The position numbers and the translations under genes are program-made. Below, piece after piece: positions 1 through 11,801 of a stretch of DNA of 64,000 bases; position 1 is the stretch's first letter; each line of letters opens with the position of its first letter. The DNA comes from Sciurus carolinensis (taxonomy: Eukaryota > Chordata > Mammalia > Rodentia > Sciuridae), in contig NC_062219.1 in NCBI RefSeq assembly GCF_902686445.1, positions 47,829,056 to 47,893,055 of the forward strand. Reading direction: 5' to 3'. The notes under the pieces were generated by a model, which had not been told where the DNA came from, ran no database searches, and saw only the letters and a list, made by a program, of their open reading frames with translations.

Positions 1-2201
1 GATATAAACAGTTAAGGGAAATAGCAAAGGAACATAATCTATGAGACTAAACTTTGTATTGAGAATTTGTTGAAAATAAAAAGCTCATGTAACAAAGGAT
101 TTAATTTTATAATTTTATCCATGAACTCAACTCTGAGACACCACTGAATATTTATACTGAAACTAATCCGCATATGATAAAAGAGCTACACTATAAATAG
201 AAGCTTCAAATTTTAGTTATGGTTCTCTGAACATATTCTAAGTATATATCTGCCTCAGTATTCAATTCAGTAAGATAAAAACTGCATTAAACATATGTCC
301 AAAGTTCTTAAGAGCTTTCCAAAATTATATGTGGAAAGAAAAAGGTGTTTTAAAAAGAGAAAATGTAAAAGATACAAGCACATAACAAAACATCAGCCTG
401 TACTGTTGTCTCTCAGTTCAATACCTAATTGCCTTATAAAGGTAAGCAATCTTTGCTAGCACTTCATTCACCCTTTGACATATTTTTTTGTTTGTAAAAT
501 GCTCTTTTTAATATGTCAATATACTGAAACAAAGTTAAAAACAAAGATGGAAAAATACTGGTTAAAGTTTTTAATTAAACTAAAAATATTAGTTGAATGA
601 AACCATTATCTTATATAAAAGAGTCTCACTACTCCATTTTTTTTGTTACTGTTGACAGGGAGAAAAAAGGGTCTTAGGACACTGAAGAAACCAGAGGGCA
701 GCCAGCAAAAAGTCGGGGTTTCTTGCTTTCCTCAATGTGAGTAACTCATGAGCTGCTCCGGTTCCCAGCAGGGCGATGCTTAATATGCTGAGAATATGCT
801 GGCTGGAAGGGGAAGTGCATTTGGTCTGTAGAACACTCTTTCATAGACTCTTGTGTAATACACTCACACATTTTTTTTTTTACACATGTGCCTTGCCAGG
901 TCTTTTTAAAAATTTATAATACAAATTACACACAGAGAGAGTTATTAACTAGTAAATTACCATTTTCCACTCTGAGGAAAATCACAGGTGAAAGATCAAA
1001 GTTTAAAAAAGAAATGCAGGGGTGGGGACGGGTCAGGGAGGTCTCAGTTAAAATTGAGTGAATAAAATGGGCACATAGAAGACAGTCATAACTTCAATCA
1101 GTTCTTGTCAAAATATAAATTCTGAGGATGAGTTAATAAAGAGCAGAATGTTGTATTCTAACATTCCAATCTAAGAAAAAAATGCTGTGCCTCATTGTAC
1201 CAAAATCTAGACAGTTCTTTTTGGTATATCAGCTAACCATACAATTTTCCCCTTTTTTCAGAAACCACGTGCATGTTTTTTCTTCTGTTGTTTATTAAGC
1301 AATGAATTGAGATGGCTGTTAATGTTGTCTCCTTTATATTTTAGGCTCTTGTGACCGAGAATGTCAGGTACATTATTTTTCTTCCTAATACGTAGCATGC
1401 CCCGTGCATCCTGACGGTGATGATGACAATATTAGATATTATTAATACTTTGAAAGATCATGTCAGAATATGTACTAGGTCAGTGAAAAAGGAGTCAAGA
1501 TCTTGATTACTTCTTAATTCTAAAACAATGGTGGTGTTTGTTCATCTTCATTCTCCATTTTAATTTATTTAAATTTCCTTCAGCCAAACCTTCATGACAT
1601 ATGATAGTGTCTATTTCCACTACTCTTATCCCCAAAGCATCTTTACTAAACAGATACAAGATTTCTCATTGGCAACATTAATCATAATCCCCCAAAAGGA
1701 TTTCCAAAAGCATTTTTACACCAGTAAGCAAATGCATCACTGAAATACAAAGACATCTTTCCTTAGAGTGTGCTTATTTAAAAAGTCAAAACAGTTTCAA
1801 AAGTACAACTGTTTTAAATAACTACTTTAAATCTTTAACAATTCAGTTTCTGTTTGGATTATATATTTACTTTAAGAAACCAAATTTTGGGTTGAAATAT
1901 CTAATTTAGAATGTTTTATTCAAAGTCTATCATGTCTTAACTTATGAATTATACTTGTGATTCTTTCATTTATGCCACATTTTTTCTCCTAGATATCACT
2001 TTTCTATATTTGTGATTATATATTTCCAAAAAACAAATCCCAAGAGTACTAAATGTAAAAAACACCAAATGATGTTGAGAAATTTATCAACACCAGTTAG
2101 CAAAAGATAAAACTTTATCTTATCAAACCACATGGTGAGAGAACTTTCACTCACACATCTTTTAGACGCACTATAATGATGTTTAGTGCAGAGCTAAAAA
2201 A
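1..2201. other. Intronic sequence without recognised features
   Basis: AT-rich sequence with no exon-like open frame and no repeat that I recognise. It most likely belongs to the large NT5DC1 intron that also holds COL10A1. Short T runs (for example near 871-880) are the only simple-sequence features. Confidence 0.5.
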
Positions 2202-2289
2202 TTTCTTTTTTGTGTGGTGCTGGGAATTGAACCCAGGGCCTTGTTTGCAAAGCAAACACTCCACCAACTGAGCTATATCCCCCAGCCCC
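2202..2289 (-). mobile_element. ID-type tRNA-derived SINE
   Basis: Read on the minus strand, this starts with a GGGGCTGGGGG-type head, has an A-box-like segment (atagctcagttggtggag) and a B box (GGGTTCAATTCC), and ends in an A-rich tail, seen as T-rich sequence at 2202-2211. This is the layout of rodent ID SINEs derived from a tRNA gene. The body is about 75 bp and is followed directly by a TA/TG microsatellite. Moderately diverged. Confidence 0.8.
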
Positions 2290-2300
2290 CAAAGAATTCT

Positions 2301-2332
2301 AATATATATATATATATCATAGTATATATATA

Positions 2333-2387
<55 letters not shown>

Positions 2388-2404
2388 TATATATACATAT
2401 ATAA
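2301..2404. repeat. (TA)n/(TG)n microsatellite
   Basis: Alternating TA blocks interrupted by a short (TG) block near 2333-2347. The short open frame through it is an artefact of the repeat. Confidence 0.95.
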
Positions 2405-2446
2405 AATTTTCCTATTATTAAGTGGTTCTTAAGAAAATATCCAAGG

Positions 2447-3130
2447 TGTGGAGAGAAAGGTACTCTCATACATTGTTGATGGGACTGCAAATTGGTGCAA
2501 CCCCTATGGAAAGCAACCTTGAGATTCCTTAGAAAACTTGGAATGGAACCACGATTTGACCCAGTTATCCTACTCCTCGGTCTATATCCAAAGGACTTAA
2601 AAACAGCATACTATAGTGATACAGTCACTGTTTATAGCAGCTCAACTCACAATAGCCCCACTATGGAAACAACCTAGATGTCCTTCAATGGATGAATGGA
2701 TAAAGAAAATGTGGTATATATACACAATGGAATATTAGCCATAAAGAAAAACGAAATTATGGCATTTGCCAGTAAATGGACAGAACTAGAGAATATCATG
2801 CTAAGTGAAATAAGCCAATCCCCAAAATTCCAAAGGCCAAATGTTCTGTCTAATTTGTGGGTGCTAACTCAAAATAAGGGAGGCTGAGAGGGGAATAAGA
2901 GAAATCCACTGGACTAGACAAAGGAAAATGAAGGGAAAGGGGGGGGGGGGACTAGGAAACACAGAATTAATTGGTCATAACTTTCCTAGCCTTGTATTGG
3001 TATACACATTATGTAAGACCACAAGAGTGGGACCCTAAATAGAATGAGTTATACTTTATATATGTATATTCAGTCAAAATGAATTCTGTTGTTATGCATA
3101 ACTGAAAAGAAAAAAGAAAAAGAAAAAAAA
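2447..3130 (+). mobile_element. 5'-truncated L1 fragment (ORF2 C-terminus plus 3' UTR)
   Basis: The segment matches the last part of ORF2 and the 3' UTR of the full-length L1 in this window, including the stretch encoding a [19 protein letters not shown] sequence, followed by a G-run (2940-2950) and an A-rich tail. It is flanked by a 16-bp target-site duplication with one mismatch: AAGAAAATATCCAAGG at 2431-2446 and AAGAAAATGTCCAAGG at 3131-3146. The ORF2 part has frame breaks and the 3' UTR lacks the TTAGGG repeats of the younger L1s here, so it belongs to an older subfamily. Confidence 0.92.
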
Positions 3131-3146
3131 AAGAAAATGTCCAAGG

Positions 3147-4431
3147 AAAAATGAAAATAAAGCTATCATTCTGTTAACTTCCAAGTTTAACTTAACAAGA
3201 GAACAGAAAAAAAAAATCTACTTTAAAAACATTAACTCTTACATATTACTTTGGTTCTTTTTGAAATATGTGAAGCAAAAACTAAAACTAATAAAGCACT
3301 TTAGAATGAGTACAGAATAATAAATCATTTTACTGACATATCTGACAGATATAGATGATCAGTAAAATGTAGAAGAGGACACTACAGGGAAGGAGAAAAA
3401 AATAGTACAGGTGAGGAGGAGTAGATTCCCTTCCATCATTAAGACTGCTGTGCTTGAATCTCAAAGTTCATTCACTGGTGAGCTCTTATACAATACAGGT
3501 TTAATACGAAACTGATTTTATGCTGTACCATAAATACCAAAGAGGTATTGTCTAAAATTCACAAAATATGCAAATAAATATCCTTACTTAAGAGAAATTT
3601 TAGGCAGAATACAGAGTAGCACAAAATCAAAATGCAAGTTTTGTTTCTGGTCTATGATTTAAAAAAAAAAAAAAAAAGATGTAGAAGACCATCTCTACTG
3701 CCCAAAATACAAAAAATATGCGATGGAACTAAAAAACGTACGTTGAAGAAACTACAGAAGATCTGTGAACACAAAAAACATAAGAGAATAAAACAGTAAA
3801 AAGCCTTTTTCATATCTTGGATCATATGCTGAGCTTGGAGAACAGGACAACATAGGACAGTCTGCCAGGGAAGAAGAAAACAGATAGACTTTGCATGCAT
3901 ACGTTCCTCTGAGGAGGAACAGGGAGCCCTCTAGCCTACAAGCCTTCAAGGAGTGATTGCCAGTCCAGGGAAGGTTGGGGGCAGAGGGTAATTGCAGGAG
4001 ACAGGTGGGCAGTGCCATCTGCTTCCTCAGGCTCTTCATGTTAATGCAGCAAAAGGCTTAAGCAGCTGGAGGAAGTGCAGCAAGTGTCCATCAGCACCAG
4101 AAAGGACTAAGTGTGGTTGGGTGAAGGTTAAAGAAAAACTCTCTTCCCTGGGCATAAAACAGCTTGGACCTACGATCCCATGTCAATACCAAGTAGAGGT
4201 CACCGCTGCTAGGAGAGGGGTAGGAAAGTTCTGCCCAATGTTACATGCAGGTAAAAGGCAGCATTTGGCTGTCACGAGGAGGAGAGCCAGAAATGCTGAA
4301 AAATCCCCCAAGCTCCAGGTACATGTAGCCTTCCTGAGACTGAGAAAGAGCCAGAGCAACAGAACTGAGCCCCGCCTCCACCCCTAAAAGAACCAAAGTG
4401 AAGGGTGCTAAACAACAGCAGTGTGCTGCTC

Positions 4432-4432
<1 letters not shown>
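3147..4432. other. Intronic sequence, no recognised features
   Basis: Apparently single-copy sequence with an A-run at 3661-3677. Open frames of 80-130 codons occur on both strands around 3650-4610, but they overlap each other, resemble no family I know and show no splice context. I treat them as chance. Confidence 0.45.

Positions 4433-4464
<32 letters not shown>
4433..4464. repeat. (GT)n microsatellite
   Basis: About 16 GT units, followed by a short ACAC stretch (4465-4470) that could pair back on it. Confidence 0.95.
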
Positions 4465-4466
<2 letters not shown>

Positions 4467-4816
4467 CACACCCTTGTGGGATAGATGTGCAGGGAGAGTT
4501 GAAAGTTGAGGGTGGAGCAATAATACCCAGGACAGCATCCCTAGGTACTCACACTGGCAGTCCAACATTGCAGGAATTTGAGGCCTATGGTCTACTGAAG
4601 GTAGAAAAACCAAGTCCAGCTAAGGTTCTGACTAGCCTAATTCACTCCAAACACTAATAGCCCAAGAGAAGAAGAGGCAAGCCTATTTCAAAGTATAACT
4701 ACTGGGTATCTCGGTGCCTAATGGTCACAAAATATCTTGTATTCAATCAAAAATTACAAAACTGATACATTAAACAAATGAGCAACTCCCATTTCCACCA
4801 CAAGCGAATCATTATT

Positions 4817-4845
4817 TTTTAAAACTTTTTTTAGTTGACAACGGA

Positions 4846-4904
<59 letters not shown>

Positions 4905-4977
4905 GGTACTGAGGATCGAATCAGGGTCTCACACAGGCCAGGCAAGCACACTACCACTGAGCCACAACCCCAGCCCC
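4817..4977 (-). mobile_element. ID-type SINE with an expanded (ATCT)n tail
   Basis: The SINE body at 4905-4977 reads on the minus strand as a GGGCTGGGGTTGTGGCTC-type head with a B-box-like GATTCGATCC. Instead of plain poly(A), the 3' tail has become about 14 ATCT/AGAT units (4847-4903) followed by T-rich sequence. A diverged target-site duplication flanks it: AAGCGAATCATTATT at 4802-4816 and AAGCAACTCATTATT at 4978-4992 (13 of 15 matches). Confidence 0.8.
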
Positions 4978-5005
4978 AAGCAACTCATTATTAAGAGAAA
5001 AAGCA

Positions 5006-7065
5006 TTAATTTCTTTCTTTAGTGTTCTGTAGTTCTCATTGTAGAGGTCTTTCACCTCTTTTGTGAGATTGATTTCCAAATATTTTATTTTTTTCGATGC
5101 TATTGTGAATGGGGTAGTTTTCCTAACTTCTCTTTCTGAAGACTCATCACTTATGTATAAAAATGCATTGGATTTATGAGCATTGATCTTGTAACCTGCT
5201 ACTTTACTGAATTCACTTATGAGTTCTAAAAGTTTTATGGTAGAATTTCCGGGTTCCTCTAAATATATAATCATGTCATCAGCGAACAGGGATAGTTTCA
5301 GTTCTTCTTTTCCTATTTGTATCCCTTTAATTTCTTTGGTCTGTCTAATTGCTCTGGCTAGAGTTTCAAGGACTATGTTGAATAGAAGTGGTGAAAGAGG
5401 GCATCCCTGCCTTGTTCCAGTTTTTAGGGGGAATGCTTTCAGTTTTTCACCATTTAGAATGATATTGGCCATGTACCTTACAGAAATAGAGCAAGCAATT
5501 ATGAAATTCATCTGAAAGAATAAAAAACCCAGAATAGCTAAAGCAATCCTTAGCAGAAAGAGCGAAGCAGGGGGTATCACAATACCAGATCTTCAACTGT
5601 ACTACAAAGCAATAGTAACAAAAATGGCATGGTATTGGTACCAAAATAGAAGGTAGATCAAAGGTACAGAATAGAGGACATGGACACAAACCCAAATAAA
5701 TACAATTTTCTCATACTAGAGAAAGGGGCCAAAAATATGCAATGGAGAAAAGATAGCCTCTTCAACAAATGGTGCTGGGAAAACTGGAAATCCATATGTA
5801 ACAGAATGAAATTAAACCCCTATTTCTCACCCTGCACAAAAAGCAACTCAAAATGGATCAAGGACCTTGGAGTCAGACCAGAGACCCTTCAGCTTATAGA
5901 AGAAAAAGTAGGTCCAAATCTTCAACATGTCGGCTTAGGATCAGACTTCCTTAATAGGACTCACATAGCACAAGAAATAAAAGAAAGAATCAATAACTGG
6001 GATAGATTCAAACTAAAAAGCTTTCTCTGAGCAAAGGAAACTATCAGCAACACAAAGAAAGAGCCTACAGAGTGGGAGAAAATCATTGCCATTTATACTT
6101 CAGATGGAGCACTAATTTCCAGAATATATAAAGAACTCAAAAAACTCTACACCAAGAATACAAATAATCCAATCAACAAATGGGCTAAGGAAATGAACAG
6201 ACATGTCACAGAAGAAGATCTACAAACAATCAACAGATATATGAAAAAATGTTCAACATCTCTAGTAATAAGAGAAATGCAAATCAAAACTACCCTAAGA
6301 TTCCATCTTACCCCAATTAGAATGGTGATTATCAAGAACACAAGCAACAATAGGTGTTGGTGAGGATGTGGGGAAAAAGGTATACTCATACATTGCTGGT
6401 GGGGCTGCAAATTAGTGCAGCCACTCTGGAAAGCAGTATGGAGATTCCTCAGAAAGCTTGGAATGGAATCACCATTTGACCCAGCTATCCCACTCCTTGG
6501 CCTATACCCAAAGGACTTAAAATCAGCATACTACAGAGATACAGTCACATCAATGTTCATAGCAGCTCAATTCACAATAGCCAGATTGTGGAACCAACCT
6601 AGATGTCTTTCAATTGATGAATGGGTAAAGAAACTTTGGTATATATATACAATGGAATATTACTCAGCCATAAAGAAAGATAAAATTATGGCATCTGAAG
6701 CAAATGGATGAAATTGGAGAGAATCATGCTAAGTGAGATAAGCCAATGTCAAAAAACCAAAGGACAAATGATCTCGCTGATAAGCGGATGATGACATATA
6801 ATGGGGGGTGGGAGGGGTTAGCGTTAGGGTTAGGGTTAGATTTAGGGTTAGGGTTAAGGAGGGTGGCAAGAATGGAGGAAGGAAGGACTGTATAGAGGGA
6901 AAAGGGGGGTGGAAGGGGTGGGGAGGAAGGAAAAAAATAACAGAATGAATCAAACAACATTACCCTATGTAAATTTATGATTACACAAATGGTATGCCTT
7001 TACTCCATGTACAAACAGAGAAACAACATGTATCCCATTTGTGTATAATAAATAAATAAAAAAAA
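5006..7065 (+). mobile_element. 5'-truncated L1 with twin-priming inversion
   Basis: The right part (5471-7065) is colinear with the full-length L1 from about 15424 to its tail: ORF2 C-terminus, 3' UTR and A-rich end. The left part (5006-5473) is the same element's reverse-transcriptase region (full-length L1 about 14832-15299) in reverse orientation. The two parts meet at a shared ATG (5471-5473), and about 124 bp of L1 is missing between them. This is the signature of twin priming during reverse transcription. The antisense 209-codon frame at 4951-5580 is this inverted piece. ORF2 is broken (for example TGA at 6028-6030). No clear TSD was found. Confidence 0.92.
6818..6858 (+). repeat. Telomere-like TTAGGG repeats in an L1 3' UTR
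   Basis: Six imperfect TTAGGG-type units lie just after a G-rich run (6801-6817) in the 3' UTR of the twin-primed L1. A shorter version occurs at the same position in the full-length L1 (16771-16801). It is therefore part of this L1 lineage, not an interstitial telomere by itself. Confidence 0.9.
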
Positions 7066-7470
7066 GTTATGGAATCAAAATGCAGTCTGTAAAAATAAAA
7101 AAGATTTTAATAAAAAGAAACAAACAACAAAAAAGAAACAGAGAATCAATACAGTTTATTACAAGACAAACTTCTAAGATGTATCTTTAAAGCTACAAAA
7201 AAACTCCTATTCTAATATGGTCTATGTAAGGTTATAGGTTAACCAGGTAGATGTTAGCTATGTCTTATGTTAACAGCAGGTTGCAAAAATACATGGTAGA
7301 AGTGGAGACTAAGTTGTTCAATAGTGGCAAAATTCAGATTACTGCTTAAACAAAAGTAAGGACAAATGTTTTTAAAAAAAAAAAAGTCTTGGAAACTAGA
7401 TATAGACCACATCAAGTCTCTGGATAAAAATTCAAGGTAGCTTAAAAAATCCTCATTGAAAATAGTAAAG

Positions 7471-7560
7471 GGGGGCTGGGGAGATAGCTCAGTCGGTAGA
7501 GTGCTTGCTTTGTAAGCACAAGGCCCTGGGTTCGATCTCCAGCACCCAAAAAAAAAAAAA
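7471..7560 (+). mobile_element. Young ID SINE with perfect target-site duplication
   Basis: A 77-bp body shows a clean A box (TAGCTCAGTCGGTAGAGTGC) and B box (GGTTCGATCTC), as expected for an internal RNA polymerase III promoter, followed by a pure run of A. A perfect 15-bp target-site duplication (GAAAATAGTAAAGGG) lies at 7458-7472 and 7561-7575. The intact TSD, homogeneous tail and near-consensus body indicate recent insertion. The head shares its first Gs with the TSD, so the left edge is uncertain by 2-3 bases. Confidence 0.95.
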
Positions 7561-7879
7561 GAAAATAGTAAAGGGAAAATGCCCGGATTCTCTAGTCGAT
7601 CAAGTCCTCATACAAGTTGTTCTTTTTCATTACTTTTATCATGAAAGAAAGCAAAAATTAGGAACATTTTGTTCACCTAACATTGGCAATATGAATTTTA
7701 AATAAACCAGTGGGAGAAATACATTTGCTAGACATCACTCTGTTGCTCTGAACATGCATACCACATTTTGCCTCAGGAGAAAGGGAAAAACTAAGTCCGG
7801 TAAACAGTCCAATTAAGCATGTCCATAATGTTTCTAAGAGAAAAATTTGAAAAAAGCATAATTTTTCTTACTCTAGTCA

Positions 7880-8525
7880 GTACAGTAATCCCCACCTCCC
7901 AACCCTGAAAGTGGACTGGATTTGGTGACTTGCTTCCAAAGAATAAAGTATGGAAAGAGGAAAATAGTAACTTTACAGTAGAAAAAACTAGTAAGTGCTA
8001 TGTTGGTCATAAGCATTACCAGTGATGTCATATTCACAGCTTGTATCCCTGATAGGATGTGATGAGGGTGGCTCTTTCACCCTGCAGAAGTTTTCCCCCA
8101 AACCCACAACCCCAGTGTAGTTATGGGAAAAACATCAGACAAACCCAAACAGGGACATTTTACAAAACACTTGGCCAGTGGTCCAAGGCTCTCAAGGTCA
8201 TGGGAAATAAAAAAAAAAAAAAAAAAAAAATGAATGGAAACTGTCACTGACTCGTAGAGACTAATAAGATGTGATGACTAAATGTAATATGGTATCCTGG
8301 ATGAGATCCTGGAACAGAAAAAAAGGCCTTAGTGGAAAAACCAGTGGAATCCAAACGAAAACTGGAGATTAGTTAAGAGTAATATCCAAAGTGGGTTTCT
8401 TAGTTTTAACGAACGTTAACATCAGAAGAAACTGGGTGAACAAATATACAAAATCTCTCCAGACTGTTTTTATTACTTTTCTGTAAATCTAGGCATCATT
8501 CCAAAACAAAAAGTTTATAGCAACA
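7880..8525 (+). mobile_element. Ancient L1 (L1M-type) 3' end
   Basis: The order of recognisable motifs (gacattttacaaaacacttg, the 'atggtatcctggatgagatc' segment, 'aaactgggtgaac', 'tctgtaaatct' and a final 'ccaaaacaaaaagttta') matches the 3' UTR of old mammalian L1M families from memory. It contains an expanded A-run at 8211-8230. Highly diverged and non-functional. Confidence 0.72.
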
Positions 8526-10223
8526 ACAAATAACAAAACAATTGTAGGAAAGGAACAGACCAAGAGGGCAGGCTCACCTGTATCTGATTTGTATATGATT
8601 TTTCCCACAGTGCAGTGCTCCTCCTAGCCTGAGGAGCACATTCACCCTCCACGGCATTCCTGGGACTACTGCCCAGCTGGAACACTCCACCTGAAGGATG
8701 TTCACTGCCCTAGAGGGGACTGATGGAATGTCTATCCCCTCACACTGCATCACTTGAATATTCTGCTCCTTTGTCCAAAAATCACATAGCTGGAAGAAAC
8801 CTTCAGGGATTTCCCCTTCCAGATGAGTGCCAGGGTTTCAGTTTCAGATTGTAAAATAAGGCAAATATTATAATTTCTTATTTTTTAATCACATTTTTCT
8901 AAGTTTCAGGTTTTGTTGCCCTTAAAACAAAATCTGGAGAATGTTGGTGTGCATTTAAAATAAGCAGTAATGAGCAACCACCAACACAGTTACACAATTT
9001 ATAGTCAAACTCTGTTAGGGGTTGTGGTTTAGACACTAATAGTGTTTTTGATCATTACTTTTAGTATATTGTGTTTAATTTATTTTCATAATGAATTACT
9101 GGTAAAAGATGGTAAGTATAAGGACCACACTTTTTTTTTTTTTTGTACCAGGGATTGAAAACCAATTTTGAACTTTAAAAAATCATGGAAGAACATAAAA
9201 ATGATTAATTCTATAAGTTCATTCCAAAATAATTGCATCTGTGAACTGCATTCATCTAATCAAATTTCTTATGTTAAAAAAAATCAAGATATCTCAAGCT
9301 ATAACCATGATTTTTATCCTAATTGGTTATCCAAACCTGCAACGTAAAATTGTGCTACACTGCCTACAAATAAAATCTTGAAACATTCTATCTTGCCATT
9401 TAGACATCAAACAGAAACAGGGAGAACAGATTTTCCTAGAGCTTAAATTTTAAGAATTTCAAACATCCAGATATTAAAAATGTTTTTGACTATTTTTGAT
9501 ACCTTAAAACACAGAGAAATATCTACAAACACTTTAAAATTTCTCAACAAATGAATTTTCTTACATAAACTGTCACCTGCTACATAGAGAAACAAAAATT
9601 TTTAAAGTGTAAATATTACTAAGGATATTATTAATTCACTCTTTTAATAATGCAATATTTAATAATATAAGCAAATTTTAAAATTAAAACCACTTATATA
9701 CAATAAAAAAAATGAAGAAAATAATTTTCAAAATTTCTCTGAGAGAATCATGGAACCCTATTGAAAGGATTCCCAGACTTACAATAAGTTAAAGAAAATG
9801 CTGAACTAGTTCACTATCCTGATTTACAGATTAAAACAAAAACAAAAAGAGTCCACCAAGATTTGTGGATGAAAGTGACATTGTTAGACCAAGAATCTAA
9901 TTCTCTTTCAACCTTTCAATCTTTCTACATAACCTCTCCTTTAAGATGTTGCAGCTTTCATCTGGCAGACTATCCATCAATAAAATTCCCACCACTAATC
10001 AAAATAGGTTAGAAAACTCTCTCACCCTTGGATTTAAGTTTTCCTGTATGTAGAAACCAGATTTACAGGTAACTATTTTTTTTAAAGGCAACTCTTTAAG
10101 CACCTCTTCTACATCAAACCTCTAGACTGAGAAATTACATATTAATACAATGGTGCTCCCAAGGTTTCTCTGTACCCTAGTTGTCCAACATGGCCCTACT
10201 GTTCCTAATATGACAGTAAGGCT
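8526..10223. other. Intronic sequence, one SINE scrap
   Basis: No coding or exon-like signal. A short T-run followed by 'gtaccagggattgaa' (9131-9160) looks like the last bases of a minus-strand B1-dID SINE with its tail. The rest is AT-rich single-copy-looking sequence. Confidence 0.4.
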
Positions 10224-10238
10224 AAAGAACTTAAGAGT

Positions 10239-11801
10239 GGAGGGTTTTCAAGATGGTGGACTAGAGGGCGGCTGCATTTCATGTTGCTCCAGGATGCAGG
10301 ATTCAAAAGAGGAGATAGTGAGAGACTTGGGACCAACTCAAAGCCGCCGGGTGATTCTCTCCCTTTGGGGAGGCATCCCGGATGGGGAAGTAGCCCCGGA
10401 AAGCAGGAAACTTTATGAAGTAGAGTTGCCCGGCGAGATGCCCCTTCCCCCCACTGGAGCGGTAAACACGGACAACTGGGATCATCGTAGAGGAGGCGGC
10501 TCAGCACAGCACTTGGACTCGGAGCAACCACTGGGGCTCCGGGCGGCTGCCTGAGGAGGAGCTGCGTGGTGAGCTGTTTGGACTCAGAGCGACCGCTTCT
10601 GAACACCGGGGGGTTGCCCGGAGGAAGAGGAGAAGTGCGGCGGGTCGCTTGGTCTAGGAGTGACTGCATCAGAGCTACAGGCAGTTGCCAGAGGAGGAGC
10701 TGCATGGTGAGCTGTTTAGACTCAGAACGACCGCCTCTGAACACCAGGGGGTTGCCCGGAGGAAGAGGAGAAGCTTGGCGGGTCGCTTGGTCTAGGAGTG
10801 ATTGCAACAGAGCTACAGGCAGTTGCCAGAGGAGGAGGCGAGTGGTGAGTTGTTTGGACTCAAAGCGACTGCTCCTGAACACTGGTGGTCTGCCTGGAGG
10901 AGGAGCACGGTGGGTCACTTGGTCTCCGAGTCACCACTCCTGAACACCTGGGGGCTACCCCGAGGAGGAGGAGGAACAGGGCGGGGCACTGGGACTCGGA
11001 GTGACTGCCTAGGGCTACGGGCGGTTGGCGGGAGGAGAGGACTCAAAGTGAGTTGCTTGGACTCCTAGTGACTGCGTTGGAACACCGGGCGGCTGTCTGG
11101 AGGAAGAGGCGTGTGGCGGGTCTCTGGGTCTCGGAGCTATTGTACGGGGCTCCAGGTGGCGGCTCAGAGAAGGGGCCACATAGCCAGGCGATTAGGTGCA
11201 GAGCAGGATCCCAGGATCAAGTGGCTTCTTGGTGGAAGAGTCGCACAGAGACACGCCTAGGGGCGGAGCGAAGTTTCCAGGACTGCGGGCAGATTCTCTG
11301 AGGAGAGGCAGCCTAAGGAGACTCGTCTGCGAAGGGTGAGGCTCCCAGGCCCAGGAGGTAGGTACGGGCCCCTGGGAACGTTGCAGAGGAAGACATCCCA
11401 GTCCAGGCGGTAGTTGTAGATTGAAGGGAACCTCTAGGAGGGGAACTGACCAGCAAGACCTCCCCACCGGGTGAGTCTTCCCTGCCGGGTGAGGTTTTCC
11501 CACAGGGACGGTAAAACCAGAGACACAGCACAAACAGGCCTTGCCTCAGCCCGCAGACTAGTTCCCCTTTGGATGACCATTGGTCAACAAGTGGAGGCAC
11601 CTCTGCCCACTAGCAGGGAATATACCCCACCTGAGGGTCACCACCCCTAGAGAGGCAGCTTCGTTGGGGAGCACTGCATTATTCCTCCAAGACTTCAGGC
11701 TACTGAAGGATAAGAAGGGATATACTAGCAATCTTCAGGGACATTATAAGTCAATAGAGGAAATCTGCAATATCTTAATGATCCACTGATTCCTGAACAA
11801 T
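10239..11801 (+). promoter_or_regulatory. L1 5' UTR with tandem 138-bp monomers
   Basis: A GC- and CpG-rich leader, in sharp contrast to the AT-rich surroundings. A unit with a GGTGAGCTGTTTGGACTC-type core recurs at 10568, 10706 and 10844, exactly 138 bp apart, with decayed versions before and after (for example near 10513 and 11048). Each unit ends in a GGAGGAAGAGG/GGAGGAGG block. Mouse L1 promoters are also built from tandem monomers, so this is probably the RNA polymerase II promoter of the element. Several antisense open frames here are by-products of the GC-rich repeats. Confidence 0.85.

Noticed and set aside
3652..4613. Cluster of 80-130-codon open frames on both strands
   Set aside because: They overlap mutually, one runs through the GT microsatellite, and none has family resemblance or a splice context.
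4951..5580. 209-codon minus-strand frame with reverse-transcriptase motifs as a separate gene
   Set aside because: It is the inverted piece of the twin-primed L1 (5006-5473) with flanking SINE sequence. It is not an independent gene.
6818..6858. TTAGGG repeats as an interstitial telomere or chromosome fusion scar
   Set aside because: A related array occurs at the same place in the 3' UTR of the other young L1 (16771-16801), so it travelled with the transposon.
10205..11600. Several open frames up to 237 codons on both strands
   Set aside because: They lie inside the GC-rich, monomer-based L1 5' UTR, and their repeated motifs simply mirror the 138-bp DNA repeat.
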